64,000 bases of DNA from Mucilaginibacter gilvus. GTDB lineage: Bacteria > Bacteroidota > Bacteroidia > Sphingobacteriales > Sphingobacteriaceae. The DNA lies in contig NZ_SBIW01000003.1 of the NCBI RefSeq assembly GCF_004054195.1, forward strand, positions 372,001 to 436,000, in the 5' to 3' direction. Below are positions 35,527-44,267 of this stretch, one piece after another. The first letter of the stretch is position 1, and each line of letters begins with the position of its first letter. The translations under genes were made by a program, and so were the position numbers. The notes beneath the pieces are model-generated. The model was not told the origin of the DNA. It saw only the letters and a program-made list of their open reading frames with translations, and did not search any database.

Positions 35527-36540
35527 ATGAAGCAATTCCTTAAAAATATATTCCCTGCCGTTTACGGGCTGCTCAACTACTTTACCATCAGGTTGCTGCA
35601 GGATACCGATTCCCACTCGCACTTTTGGAGGCGCCCATGGCAAACCACCGCTATTGAAATGGTCATGAGTATGGCCATAGGTTATGTGGTGCTGCTTGGC
35701 GTAACAAAAATATGCCGTTACAGCGATAGCAGGCAGCCCAATGCATCTCTCAGTACTGAGCTGGTTTACGTGATCATTCTGTCCTTGTTGGTGAATAACC
35801 TGCTGCTGGTGCCGATAGCTGCCTTTACCGACGATGGACTGTCGCTGAGCGATTTTGCCGAGATAAACATCATCCCACTATTATACACCGCTTTATATTA
35901 CGGTATGGTACGCAGCCGCAGCTACCTTAAGGCTTATGTTGCCCACCAGCTCTTGGTAGAAAAACTGACGAACGACCAGCTGGAAACCGAGCTGAAATTT
36001 CTGCGGGCGCAGTATCACCCGCACTTTTTGTTCAACGCGCTCAACACTATCTATTTCCAGGTGGATGATGATGTGCCGGGAGCGAAGAAAAGCATAGAAC
36101 TGCTCTCGGAATTGTTGCGCTACCAGTTGTACGACCGACAACACGAGGTGAGCATTAAACAGGAACTGGAGTACCTGCAAAACTATATCCTGCTACAAAA
36201 GGTGCGCGCCAGTAAAAAGATGGTGTTGCATGTGGATTTTGATGCCGCGCTTGCCGAACAGCAAATTTACCCGCTGCTGTTTTTGCCTTTGGTAGAGAAC
36301 GCTTTTAAATACGTTGGCGGGAAGTACGGCATCAGCATTACTGCCGGAAGCCACGCTGACTGTATTTTATTTAAGGTTGAGAATCACCTGCCGGAGCAAT
36401 ACCAGCCAAATAATGAAAACAGCGGCATCGGTATAGAAAACCTTAAACGCAGGCTGGAGCTTTTGTATCCCGACGGGCATAATTTAACTTTGGATAAACA
36501 GGCGGATAAGTTTACTGCTATACTCCAAATCAATTATTAA
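35527..36540 (+). CDS. LytS/YehU-type sensor histidine kinase
   Basis: A 337-residue His_kinase (PF06580-type) protein. The N-terminal half has four hydrophobic segments (about 8-24, 38-60, 75-98, 108-125). The phospho-histidine region is FLRAQYHPHFLFNALNTIYF near residue 160, and the ATPase block NAFKYVGG and the ending SGIGIENLKRRLELLYP are typical. It is translationally coupled to the following regulator (1 bp between stop and start). The signal is not known. Confidence 0.92.
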   Translation: MKQFLKNIFPAVYGLLNYFTIRLLQDTDSHSHFWRRPWQTTAIEMVMSMAIGYVVLLGVTKICRYSDSRQPNASLSTELVYVIILSLLVNNLLLVPIAAFTDDGLSLSDFAEINIIPLLYTALYYGMVRSRSYLKAYVAHQLLVEKLTNDQLETELKFLRAQYHPHFLFNALNTIYFQVDDDVPGAKKSIELLSELLRYQLYDRQHEVSIKQELEYLQNYILLQKVRASKKMVLHVDFDAALAEQQIYPLLFLPLVENAFKYVGGKYGISITAGSHADCILFKVENHLPEQYQPNNENSGIGIENLKRRLELLYPDGHNLTLDKQADKFTAILQINY

Positions 36541-36541
36541 T

Positions 36542-37237
36542 ATGAAACCCATCACCTGCATTATCACCGACGATGAACCCTACGCCCGCAAAGGCCTGCA
36601 GGCTTATGTGGAAAAAACCTCGTTCCTGCAATTGAAGGGGCAATGTGAGGATGCTATGGAACTTGGCGAAATGCTAAAACAGCAACCGGTGGATCTGCTG
36701 TTCCTCGATATCCAGATGCCGCATATTACCGGGGTGGAGTTTCTGCGATCGCTGAGCAACCCGCCCAAGGTGATATTCACTACCGCCTTTAAGGAGTATG
36801 CCATAGAAGGGTTTGAACTGGATGTGCTTGATTATATGCTGAAACCTATCAGCGAGGAACGGTTTAAGAAGGCGGCTTATAAAGCGAAGGATTATTTTGA
36901 CCTGAAGGGCACAACCGAAGCCCCTACTTACCTTTTTGTAAAAGCAGAAGGCAGGCTGGAGAAGATAGTTTTTGATGAAGTGCTATACCTGGAGGGTATG
37001 GAGAACTACGTAGTTATTCATACCGCAACAAAGAAGATAATTACCCACAGTACGCTAAAAGCGTTGATGGATAAGCTACCCCGGCAACAATTTATGCAAA
37101 CCCACAAATCATTCATCGTTTCGTTGGATAAGGTAAATACAATAGAAGGGAACATCTTGCATGTTGGCACCCACCGCGTACCCGTTAGCCGGCAACTTCG
37201 CGAGCCGGTGATGGAGCGGCTGATAAATCGGCGGTAG
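36542..37237 (+). CDS. LytTR-family response regulator
   Basis: A 231-residue regulator with an N-terminal receiver (residues 4-118; phospho-Asp in LLFLDIQMP) and a C-terminal LytTR DNA-binding domain (about 135-230), with YLEGMENYVVIHT and MQTHKSFIVSLDKV typical of the fold. It pairs with the LytS kinase just upstream. A direct repeat of the LytTR type occurs before the acyltransferase gene at 34063-34092, the likely target. Confidence 0.93.
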   Translation: MKPITCIITDDEPYARKGLQAYVEKTSFLQLKGQCEDAMELGEMLKQQPVDLLFLDIQMPHITGVEFLRSLSNPPKVIFTTAFKEYAIEGFELDVLDYMLKPISEERFKKAAYKAKDYFDLKGTTEAPTYLFVKAEGRLEKIVFDEVLYLEGMENYVVIHTATKKIITHSTLKALMDKLPRQQFMQTHKSFIVSLDKVNTIEGNILHVGTHRVPVSRQLREPVMERLINRR

Positions 37238-37619
37238 GGTACACACATATTCGCTCCCCTGTGAGCTACCGTGTACCACATCTTTTCTGTACCCCGTTAG
37301 GTGTTACCGCTTTGTAGTATTTGCAGGGAAAGTTTTTTTTTCGCCGTAGGTGCAACCCTGAAATGCTAATTAACCACCCATGCAAGCGATAGGATAGCCT
37401 TACAGGGCAATTTAATAACTCATTTTCGTTGCTCCAAAGCCATCGGCCCGATGGGGACATAAAGGGGTTTTCATTGTAAAAGATGTGGGTACACAGTAGC
37501 CCTGGGATGGGTGTGATGGCCTCAAAGGAAGGGAGGGGGTTTCTACGATATGCATGAACAAGTAGCGGTGAATGTCCCAATAAATTGTACCTTGCTGCTC
37601 CAATCTAAAACCTCCATTA
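37238..37619. other. 382-bp intergenic region without a supported gene
   Basis: No ORF with family character is present. A weak inverted repeat GGTACAC (37238-37244) / GTGTACC (37271-37277) directly follows the LytTR gene and may be a poor terminator. Nothing else is seen. Confidence 0.4.
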
Positions 37620-38273
37620 ATGAAAAAAATAGCCCTAATATGCCTTGCTGCCGCTTGCTGCGCGTTTATCTATAACGCCGCCGATACCGGCAAGCCTTAC
37701 CAAAACAAAGTGCAGCAACTACCCGGCAGGTTGGAATGTGAATTTTATAACGAGGGAGGAGAAGGCATCGCTTATCACGATACGGATAGCCTTAACAACG
37801 GTAGCGGCAAGCTAAACCCGGCAAACGGTACATTTTTAAACGAATTCAGGATGAAGGAGGGGGTGGATATTTCTTATACCAAACCTCACCCGGTAGATGA
37901 TAACCCTTACGGTATGGTAGCCCCGGTATTGGGTAAACTTTATGTGGGCTGGACAAAACCCGGTGAATGGCTCAACTACACCATTAAAGTAACCAAGCCG
38001 GGCAAATACCCCATCGGGCTGATGTACACCAGCAACGGCGACGGATTGATTTCTTTAGACATCGATGGTAAGGACGCAACAGGCCCTTTAAAAGTATCAA
38101 CCACACATAATGACCGCGATACCGTAGCCTGGCGCCAGTGGCACCACTGGAACAAGGCAGATGCTATCGGCAGCATCAGCCTAACAAAAGGCCTGCATGT
38201 GCTCACCATACATATTGTTGCCCATGGTGATATGAACCTGGATTATTTGGCCATTGGAGCAAGAAAAGAGTAG
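37620..38273 (+). CDS. secreted carbohydrate-binding (CBM6/35-like) protein
   Basis: A 217-residue protein with a signal peptide (ALICLAAACCAFIYN) and a beta-sandwich domain. Residues 35-210 show the CBM6/35-like pattern LECEFYNEGGEGIAYHDTD, VGWTKPGEWLNYTIKV, GKYPIGLMYTSNGDG and the C-terminal HVLTIHIVAHGDMNLDYLAI. It is a binding module with no catalytic domain, perhaps attached to other proteins or a stand-alone lectin. It stands alone in this region. Confidence 0.8.
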   Translation: MKKIALICLAAACCAFIYNAADTGKPYQNKVQQLPGRLECEFYNEGGEGIAYHDTDSLNNGSGKLNPANGTFLNEFRMKEGVDISYTKPHPVDDNPYGMVAPVLGKLYVGWTKPGEWLNYTIKVTKPGKYPIGLMYTSNGDGLISLDIDGKDATGPLKVSTTHNDRDTVAWRQWHHWNKADAIGSISLTKGLHVLTIHIVAHGDMNLDYLAIGARKE

Positions 38274-38329
38274 AGCCCCGGGTGCCAATGAGCAATAGAT
38301 TACTCACCACCACTACTTACAACTTACCA

Positions 38330-39820
38330 CTATTCACCACGCACTTTTTTTATCGCCCTCGCCAGTATATCTACCGCTTCTTCCAGTTCCTTCACGTTCA
38401 TGGATGCGAAACCCAGACGCACAAAATTGTGCCTTACCAGCGGGTCGTTATAGTGCTCGCAGCCGCTGCCGATAGTAAGGCCCATTTCAGCGGCTCTTTG
38501 GGTTACCTTAAGCCGGTCGATGCCGTTCTTGTACTCCATCCACACCGCGAAGCCGCCGTTGGGGATATTAAAGGATACATCGTCGCCCAGTTTTTCCTTT
38601 AGCAGGTGGCAAAGCACGTCGCGCCGTTCGTGGTAAAGTTTATTGGCTTTTTTAAGATGGCGGCCTATATCGCCGTTTTTTAGCAGGTTGGCCATTGCTT
38701 CCTCTAAAAGTTGTTCACCCTGCCGGTCAATCAAACGTCGCAAGCGGGTAGCCTGGTCTATAAGGTTTTGCGGGGCTATCATAAAGCCAATACGCAGGCC
38801 CGATGCAATGGTTTTACAAAACGACCCTACATATATTACACTGCCATAATCATCTGCGCTGGCAAGCGGTAAAATAGGGCTGCTGGCGTAATGGAAATCA
38901 TAATCGTAATCGTCCTCAATAATGGCGAATTTGTAGGTTTTGGCCAGTTCCAGCAGTCGCATCCGCCTTTCGGAACATAAGGTGACGGTGGTGGGCTGGT
39001 GGTGATGCGGTATTACAAACAGCATCCTTATTGGCTGCTTTTTGCAGATCTCCTCCACGGCATCCAGGTTAATGCCAAATTCATCAACTGGCACCGTGGC
39101 AATTTGTGCCCCTGCCTGTATGAAAACCTCGTTGGCCATACTGTACCCGGGGTCGCCCACAATAACGGTATCGCCTTTGTTCAGCAAAACCTGGCTTATA
39201 ATATACAGCGCCATTTGCACGCCTTTGGTAATAATAATATTATCGGCAGTTACATGCATCCCCCGGGTTTCCGAAAAGAATTTGGCCAGTTCTATCCTTA
39301 GGTTTTCAGAGCCTTGCTCAGGGCCGTACATCAGGTACTTGGTATTAAATTTTTGCGATGCAAGGCGGCGGTATTCGCGGATCATCAGTTCCAGCGGTGC
39401 TATACGCGTATCCGGCGACCCATTGTTAAACACCAGGTTACCTTCGGGGGGTGCCACAAACATATCCTGGCATATAATACGGGTATCATCTACATCGTAG
39501 AGGGTTTTGCGGGCAAATCCTACCGGGTGCGGAGCTTCTGTTAATGCTCTCGGCGCTATATTGGGCAGGTTTTTGGCCACAAAGATGCCTTTGCGCGGCA
39601 AAACATCCACCCAGCTTTGGGCGTACAGCTCATCATAAGCAGCAACCACGGTTTTACGGTGGACATTGAGTGACTGCGCCAGCACGCGGCTGCCCGGCAA
39701 AGCTACACCCGGTTTTAAAATGCCCTTGCGGATAGAGCAAATCACTTCGTTGGCTACCTGCAGGTACACCGGCACCTGCAGGTTTTTGTCAATGCAAACA
39801 AGGCTTTCTAATAATTCCAT
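38330..39820 (-). CDS. MocR/PdxR-family regulator (GntR HTH plus aminotransferase domain)
   Basis: A 496-residue protein, start set at 39820. The first 75 residues form a GntR winged helix (VYLQVANEVICSIRKG, ALPGSRVLAQSLNVHRKTV). From about residue 110 a fold-type-I aminotransferase domain follows; the PLP lysine lies in YVGSFCKTIASGLRIGF. MocR proteins sense PLP or amino compounds and regulate nearby genes. The divergent DoxX and EamA genes and the palindrome between them are its most probable targets. Confidence 0.92.
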   Translation of the reverse strand: MELLESLVCIDKNLQVPVYLQVANEVICSIRKGILKPGVALPGSRVLAQSLNVHRKTVVAAYDELYAQSWVDVLPRKGIFVAKNLPNIAPRALTEAPHPVGFARKTLYDVDDTRIICQDMFVAPPEGNLVFNNGSPDTRIAPLELMIREYRRLASQKFNTKYLMYGPEQGSENLRIELAKFFSETRGMHVTADNIIITKGVQMALYIISQVLLNKGDTVIVGDPGYSMANEVFIQAGAQIATVPVDEFGINLDAVEEICKKQPIRMLFVIPHHHQPTTVTLCSERRMRLLELAKTYKFAIIEDDYDYDFHYASSPILPLASADDYGSVIYVGSFCKTIASGLRIGFMIAPQNLIDQATRLRRLIDRQGEQLLEEAMANLLKNGDIGRHLKKANKLYHERRDVLCHLLKEKLGDDVSFNIPNGGFAVWMEYKNGIDRLKVTQRAAEMGLTIGSGCEHYNDPLVRHNFVRLGFASMNVKELEEAVDILARAIKKVRGE

Positions 39821-39822
39821 CT

Positions 39823-39864
39823 GGACTATCTTGATTGTTATTTCTGGACTATACGTATAGTCCA
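39823..39864. promoter_or_regulatory. 20-bp perfect palindrome plus an extra half-site, candidate MocR operator
   Basis: TGGACTATACGTATAGTCCA (39845-39864) is a perfect palindrome in the intergenic region between the MocR gene and the divergent DoxX gene. A third half-site TGGACTAT occurs at 39822-39829, 23 bp before the first. Repeated half-sites in direct and inverted orientation are common for MocR/GntR regulators. The palindrome also lies 25-44 bp upstream of the MocR start, suggesting autorepression. Confidence 0.6.
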
Positions 39865-39903
39865 CCAAGTACGTAATTTTATATCAACAAAACAAATCAC
39901 ATT

Positions 39904-40359
39904 ATGCAACTCGCCGGAAACTTCAAGGCCCCGTCCGTTTTTTTAAGAATAGCCATTGCCGCAAGCTACCTGTGGGCATCAGCCGATAGGTTAGGTATTA
40001 TAGGTGCCCATGGCCAGCCACATGTAGGCTGGGGCGACTGGCAACATTTTTTAGACTATTGTAAGCAGGTAATGAGCTTTTTACCTGATGCACTGGTAAC
40101 GCCTTTGGCTGTTATAGCAACCGCGAGTGAAGTTATTATTGGGCTGCTGCTCATTATGGGCCTGTTTACCCGTATAGCGGCTGTTGCCAGCGGCCTGCTG
40201 AGCGTTAGTTTCGCGTTATCGATGGCTATTTCCTTCGGTATCGACGCGCCACTGAACTATTCGGTATTTACGGTAAGCGCCGCGAGCTTCGTACTGGCAA
40301 CCGCGCCTTATTACGTTTACAGCCTGGATGCTTTGAAGGGAAAACAACCGTTCAGGTGA
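39904..40359 (+). CDS. DoxX-family membrane protein
   Basis: A 151-residue protein with four hydrophobic segments and the DoxX-like pattern FLRIAIAASYLWASADRLG, EVIIGLLLIMGLFTRIAAVASGLL, and a C-terminal FVLATAPYYVYSLD. DoxX-like proteins are small membrane proteins linked to thiol or quinone redox, but the role is often unclear. It is the first gene of the block divergent from the MocR regulator. Confidence 0.85.
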   Translation: MQLAGNFKAPSVFLRIAIAASYLWASADRLGIIGAHGQPHVGWGDWQHFLDYCKQVMSFLPDALVTPLAVIATASEVIIGLLLIMGLFTRIAAVASGLLSVSFALSMAISFGIDAPLNYSVFTVSAASFVLATAPYYVYSLDALKGKQPFR

Positions 40360-40402
40360 CTGAATTATTACGCAGGTGACCACCTGATAGATATCATCAG
40401 GT
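40353..40402 (+). promoter_or_regulatory. cluster of CAGGT/ACCTG repeats upstream of the EamA gene
   Basis: CAGGTGAC is repeated at 40353-40360 and 40373-40380; the second is part of CAGGTG-AC-CACCTG (40373-40386), and ACCTGAT-N7-ATCAGGT follows at 40382-40402. Four related half-sites in 50 bp suggest a binding region for a regulator controlling the transporter, or a weak terminator of the DoxX gene. Confidence 0.4.
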
Positions 40403-40445
40403 AATACTTATTTTTTCTACAATATATATATATAAACTACACACA

Positions 40446-41462
40446 ATGGAAACCAGATCTATCAACAAACTCTCTACCTTATTAGTTGTAGTAGCATTTG
40501 CTACGGTATACGTGGTATGGGGTTCCACCTACTTCTTTATACAAATGGCCTTGAATGGCATACCGCCCATGATAATGGGTGCCATGCGCTTTGTAGCCGC
40601 CAGCGTTTTATTACTGGGCTGGTGTTACTTAAAAGGCGATAAAATATTCGATAAACAAACTATCAAAGCATCCGTCATCAGCGGGCTATTTACCCTTTTT
40701 ATAGCCAACGGCATTGTAATATGGGTAGAGAAATTCATCCCCAGCGCCATGGTGGCCATTATGGTATCGGCAAACCCTATTTGGTTTGTGATACTGGATA
40801 AAGTGAACTGGAAGGTGAACCTGAAAAGTCGCAGTACCATTTGGGGGCTCGTTATAGGCTTTAGCGGTGTGATTTTGTTATTTGGCGAGGCGTTTTCCAA
40901 ATCGGTTGCCGGTGGGGTAGATACCCAGCATCTTGTTGGTTTGCTGCTGCTTATTGTTGGCCCCATTGCCTGGGCGGGTGGTTCGTTATATTCCAAAAAA
41001 ACAGCTACAAACGCGCCGGTGCGTGTAAACACCGGTTGGCAAATGATGGCGGCGGGCATTGCGTTTATCCCCGCAGGGTTTATTGATAATGAATACGCCA
41101 CATTTCACATCAGCGCGGTACCTGCACAGACATGGATGGCGGTGGTATACTTAATATTCTTTGGGTCGATAGCGGCGTTCAGCGCTTATGTTTGGCTCTT
41201 GCAGGTAAGGCCGGCTACACAGGTAAGTACGCACTCGTACGTAAACCCGGTTATAGCGGTGCTGCTGGGCGTGTTTTTCGCCGGGGAAGTAATCAGTTGG
41301 ATGCAGGTTTTAGGGCTTGTTATTATCCTGTTGAGCGTATTGCTGGTGAACTTGAGCAAATACTCGTTTAGTAAAACTGCGGCGGTAAAAGCCATTAAAC
41401 CAGCGCCTTTAAAAAAGACTGATGCCGTATTGGTGGAAAAGCTATGCGGCGTAAATCCTTGA
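40446..41462 (+). CDS. EamA-family (DMT superfamily) transporter
   Basis: A 338-residue membrane protein with ten hydrophobic segments in two EamA repeats (about 8-145 and 155-305). The first repeat begins VVVAFATVYVVWGSTYFFIQ and the second VGLLLLIVGPIAWAGGSLYSK; the C-terminal tail is basic. Such proteins export amino acids or other metabolites. It is downstream of DoxX and may share the MocR control, but it also has its own upstream repeats. Confidence 0.9.
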   Translation: METRSINKLSTLLVVVAFATVYVVWGSTYFFIQMALNGIPPMIMGAMRFVAASVLLLGWCYLKGDKIFDKQTIKASVISGLFTLFIANGIVIWVEKFIPSAMVAIMVSANPIWFVILDKVNWKVNLKSRSTIWGLVIGFSGVILLFGEAFSKSVAGGVDTQHLVGLLLLIVGPIAWAGGSLYSKKTATNAPVRVNTGWQMMAAGIAFIPAGFIDNEYATFHISAVPAQTWMAVVYLIFFGSIAAFSAYVWLLQVRPATQVSTHSYVNPVIAVLLGVFFAGEVISWMQVLGLVIILLSVLLVNLSKYSFSKTAAVKAIKPAPLKKTDAVLVEKLCGVNP

Positions 41463-41482
41463 TCAGTATAGTTAATAGTGTG

Positions 41483-41517
41483 AAAGGCTGGTGGTTGTAA
41501 TAGCTGCCGGCCTTTTT
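41483..41517 (+). terminator. terminator between convergent EamA and CPBP genes
   Basis: A 9-bp stem with one G-T pair (AAAGGCTGG 41483-41491 with CCGGCCTTT 41507-41515), followed by T residues; it overlaps the stop codon region of the minus-strand CPBP gene. Confidence 0.6.
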
Positions 41518-42211
41518 ATTTTACCGTGTGGCCAATCAGTATTAAGCCAACAATATCCCATAAAAAATGACAGGCCATCAGTACTTTAATATTGCGGTAC
41601 TTTTGGTAATGATAAGCAAATATAAACCCGATGAACATGGGGCCCAAAACGTTTACAATAGTGCCCCAGCGCATATGGGCCAACCCAAATAAAACCGAAG
41701 TGATAATTACCGGCCAGTGTACACTTTTATAAAATAGTTGCAGCCTGGGCATTAAATAACCCCTGAACACAAATTCCTCCACCACAGCGGCGGTGAGCGA
41801 AATAAATACTTTTAATAAGATGCTAAACTGGGCGATACCCGCCATGGCGTCGCTGCGCTTAAATAGCTTAAAAACCATTAAAAGCCCGGCAATAATATTG
41901 GTGCCGATGACGAACGTAAGCAGGATTCCGAACACGGATGCTAAATAAAAGCCGGCTCCGTAGCGTTTTTCGGGCCAAAGCAGTAAGGGCTGATGCTCCA
42001 GCCGCCATGCATACACAAAAATGAGAGCCAGCCAAACCCAGTAAAAAAACCTTGATATGGTGAACGATAGCGGCGACCATTCAGAAATACCAATGGCGGC
42101 GTTAATGCCGCGGTTAACAAAGGAAATAATAAAAAAGAATAAAACGGTTAAAACCATTCCCCGGATAACAATGGCGTGTTGAGATGTTGATTGTTCGGCG
42201 TTGAGCTGCAT
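41516..42211 (-). CDS. CPBP-family intramembrane protease (CAAX-like)
   Basis: A 231-residue membrane protein. The catalytic glutamates and arginine are in AAVVEEFVFRGYLMPRL and the histidines in SVLFGLAHMRWG and MACHFLWDIVGL; this is the Abi/CPBP signature. About seven hydrophobic segments are present. The substrates are unknown. It overlaps the terminator of the convergent EamA gene. Confidence 0.9.
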   Translation of the reverse strand: MQLNAEQSTSQHAIVIRGMVLTVLFFFIISFVNRGINAAIGISEWSPLSFTISRFFYWVWLALIFVYAWRLEHQPLLLWPEKRYGAGFYLASVFGILLTFVIGTNIIAGLLMVFKLFKRSDAMAGIAQFSILLKVFISLTAAVVEEFVFRGYLMPRLQLFYKSVHWPVIITSVLFGLAHMRWGTIVNVLGPMFIGFIFAYHYQKYRNIKVLMACHFLWDIVGLILIGHTVK

Positions 42212-42267
42212 GTGTTAGGGTTTGTGGGAAATTAGAGTACCCAATATAGCTAATTATCGTCACAATC

Positions 42268-42640
42268 AGGCATGTTGTCCGGCTTCCTTCGCCAATAAAA
42301 TAATATCCTTTCCTTCCATCACTTTTTTGCCGAATGGGTGGTTTACCACCTGCAGCATGGCGGCAGCCAGCTCTGGCAGGGTACAAAAGCCAGCCAGGTA
42401 AACAGCACCCCCTATCGGGAACATCCAGTTGATGTACTGTAATAACTATGCGTTTTGCTGAGCGCCTTTATAGGTTTAATAAAGCCGGGGCGGAACGCGT
42501 ACACCTGTTTAAAAGGCCGCTTCATCAGGTCATTCTCGGTTTTACCCTTAACCCGCGATATGGGTATAATGCTAAACGAGTTAATTAGTTTGGGAGCTTG
42601 GCAATTCCCTTCCCTTGGGGAGATATAGCGCATTAAAAGA
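42268..42640 (-). pseudogene. remnant of an NAD-dependent epimerase/oxidoreductase
   Basis: In the upstream part the frame encodes SRVKGKTENDLMKRPFKQVY and AFRPGFIKPIKALSKT, and in another frame further downstream FPIGGAVYLAGFCTLPELAA and NHPFGKKVMEGKDIILLAKE. The two parts fit the C-terminal half of an NAD(P)-binding epimerase when one base is added near 42431 (around the CATAGTTATTACAG segment on the minus strand). The N-terminal Rossmann half is missing. A dead gene is the best reading. Confidence 0.75.
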
Positions 42641-42944
42641 CAGCTTAATCAATTTTGTAAGCCCTACTATGAACCGCTTCAATTTAGCCCTCTTTTACTA
42701 ACCATCAAACATTCTTGCGTAGGATTTAGTGTCACCATAAATCCTAAAATCTTTTACTATAGAACTGTGAAGAAATTTAATAAACACAGTTTTCCGACGG
42801 GCTATTTCTCTTTGGAGAGTGCGGCTGCCCGGGCGTAAAAGGCGGGGCGGGGTTTAGCCGCTATGTAGTAATGCACAGTTCAATAAACCCCTGCCTCCTC
42901 TTCCCTTGGGAAGGGATCGCAATTTGGCCGCGCTTTTTTGGAAT
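42641..42944. other. 304-bp intergenic region
   Basis: No gene is seen. The segment near 42895-42915 contains a palindromic CCCTTGGGAAGGG motif, also partly present at about 42605-42618 (CTTCCCTTGGGGA), which may be a dispersed repeat of the region. Confidence 0.35.
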
Positions 42945-44096
42945 CTACCGCTCCCCCATCAACCCGTCATTAAACTTCAGCAGTAAATTAAATAGGTCTT
43001 CGTGCTCGTTCAGCGGCAGGGTAGCGCTGATATCATAAATATCGTGATAAGCCTTGATGCCGCCGAGCGTATACATAAAAAACGCCGGTACGCCTTTCTC
43101 GCTGAAAAAGTAATGGTCGCTGTTGGCGGCTTTGCCGCGGGAGTTCACTTTTACTAAATAATTGCCTTTTTCGTTCACTTGTTTCAGCAGCGCGAATTCC
43201 TTTGGAAATACGGATGCATTTACCACCGTAATGCCTTCTATGCCGGTACCTTCCAAATCGAGGTTGATCAAAAAACGGATGTTCTTTAGGTCGATCAAAG
43301 GATGTTCGGTAAAGTATTTAGAGCCTAATAAACCCGCTTCTTCCCCGGCAAAAAATATAAAAGCCATGGTATAGGGCTGCGGGTGCTCGCCGTAATATTT
43401 AGCAAGGCTGAGCACTTGTGTAACACCGCTCGCATTATCGTTAGCCCCCGGGAAAAAGGTTTTATCTCCCATGCCGCCCAGGTGATCGTAGTGCGCGGTG
43501 AAAACAATGATGGAATCGGGCTTTACTGTGCCCTTTACTACGCCGCAGATATTGCCGGTTTTAAAATTCGGGATGAATTTATTCTCGATATCAACCTTTA
43601 TAGTTTGTGGCAGGGTTGTTTGCAGTTTTTTATCCAGCTGAATAACCGTATAATCCAATACCGTTTGCTCTGCCGACCAGGTGAGCTTGTTCTCCAGCGT
43701 AACTATGATGCGGTTTGCCTGGTCTATAAAATGGGTGCTATCCTGCTGCGTTAATTTGCCTTCGCCTTTTACGCCCTTGCTATCCGGTGTAATCAAAAAA
43801 TCCTTGCCGGGCACAAGTGCTATACCATTTATTTCCACCTCCACTTTACCGGGGAAGGCATTTACGGAGTAGCTAAACTCCTGCAGGTAGCTTTTGCCGC
43901 TCATGGGTTTTACACCATAACTTTTGAGTTGCACGCTGATGAAATCTGCCGCTTTGCCCATCCCATCATTAGTGTAACCGCGACCCCAGAAATATTTGGA
44001 CGTAAGCGTATCCACCATTTTACGGGCGAATTTGATATCCTGGGCCTGGGTGAGTTGGGTGGCGAGTAATAATAAGGTTAGGAGTTTGAGTTTCAT
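42945..44096 (-). CDS. secreted M28-family zinc aminopeptidase
   Basis: A 383-residue protein with a signal peptide (LTLLLLATQLTQAQ). The M28 zinc-ligand blocks are visible: FTAHYDHLGGMG (His and Asp), FPGANDNASGVTQVL (Asp), FFAGEEAGLLGSKYF (Glu-Glu) and the later NSDHYFFSEKG. A PA-like insert occupies residues 60-160. It probably releases amino acids from peptides in the periplasm or outside. Confidence 0.93.
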   Translation of the reverse strand: MKLKLLTLLLLATQLTQAQDIKFARKMVDTLTSKYFWGRGYTNDGMGKAADFISVQLKSYGVKPMSGKSYLQEFSYSVNAFPGKVEVEINGIALVPGKDFLITPDSKGVKGEGKLTQQDSTHFIDQANRIIVTLENKLTWSAEQTVLDYTVIQLDKKLQTTLPQTIKVDIENKFIPNFKTGNICGVVKGTVKPDSIIVFTAHYDHLGGMGDKTFFPGANDNASGVTQVLSLAKYYGEHPQPYTMAFIFFAGEEAGLLGSKYFTEHPLIDLKNIRFLINLDLEGTGIEGITVVNASVFPKEFALLKQVNEKGNYLVKVNSRGKAANSDHYFFSEKGVPAFFMYTLGGIKAYHDIYDISATLPLNEHEDLFNLLLKFNDGLMGER

Positions 44097-44267
44097 AATT
44101 GTGTAATGGAGGTACTAATCTACAAAACAATGTTTACGAATTTCACGATTGCGGCTAATTCCACAAATTAAGATGAGGTGGTAATTCATTAATGTTGCGG
44201 CATTTAAAATTCGTGTAATTGGTTTTAATTCGTGAAATTAGTGTCTCTCAATTCTCTCAAACCTAAT

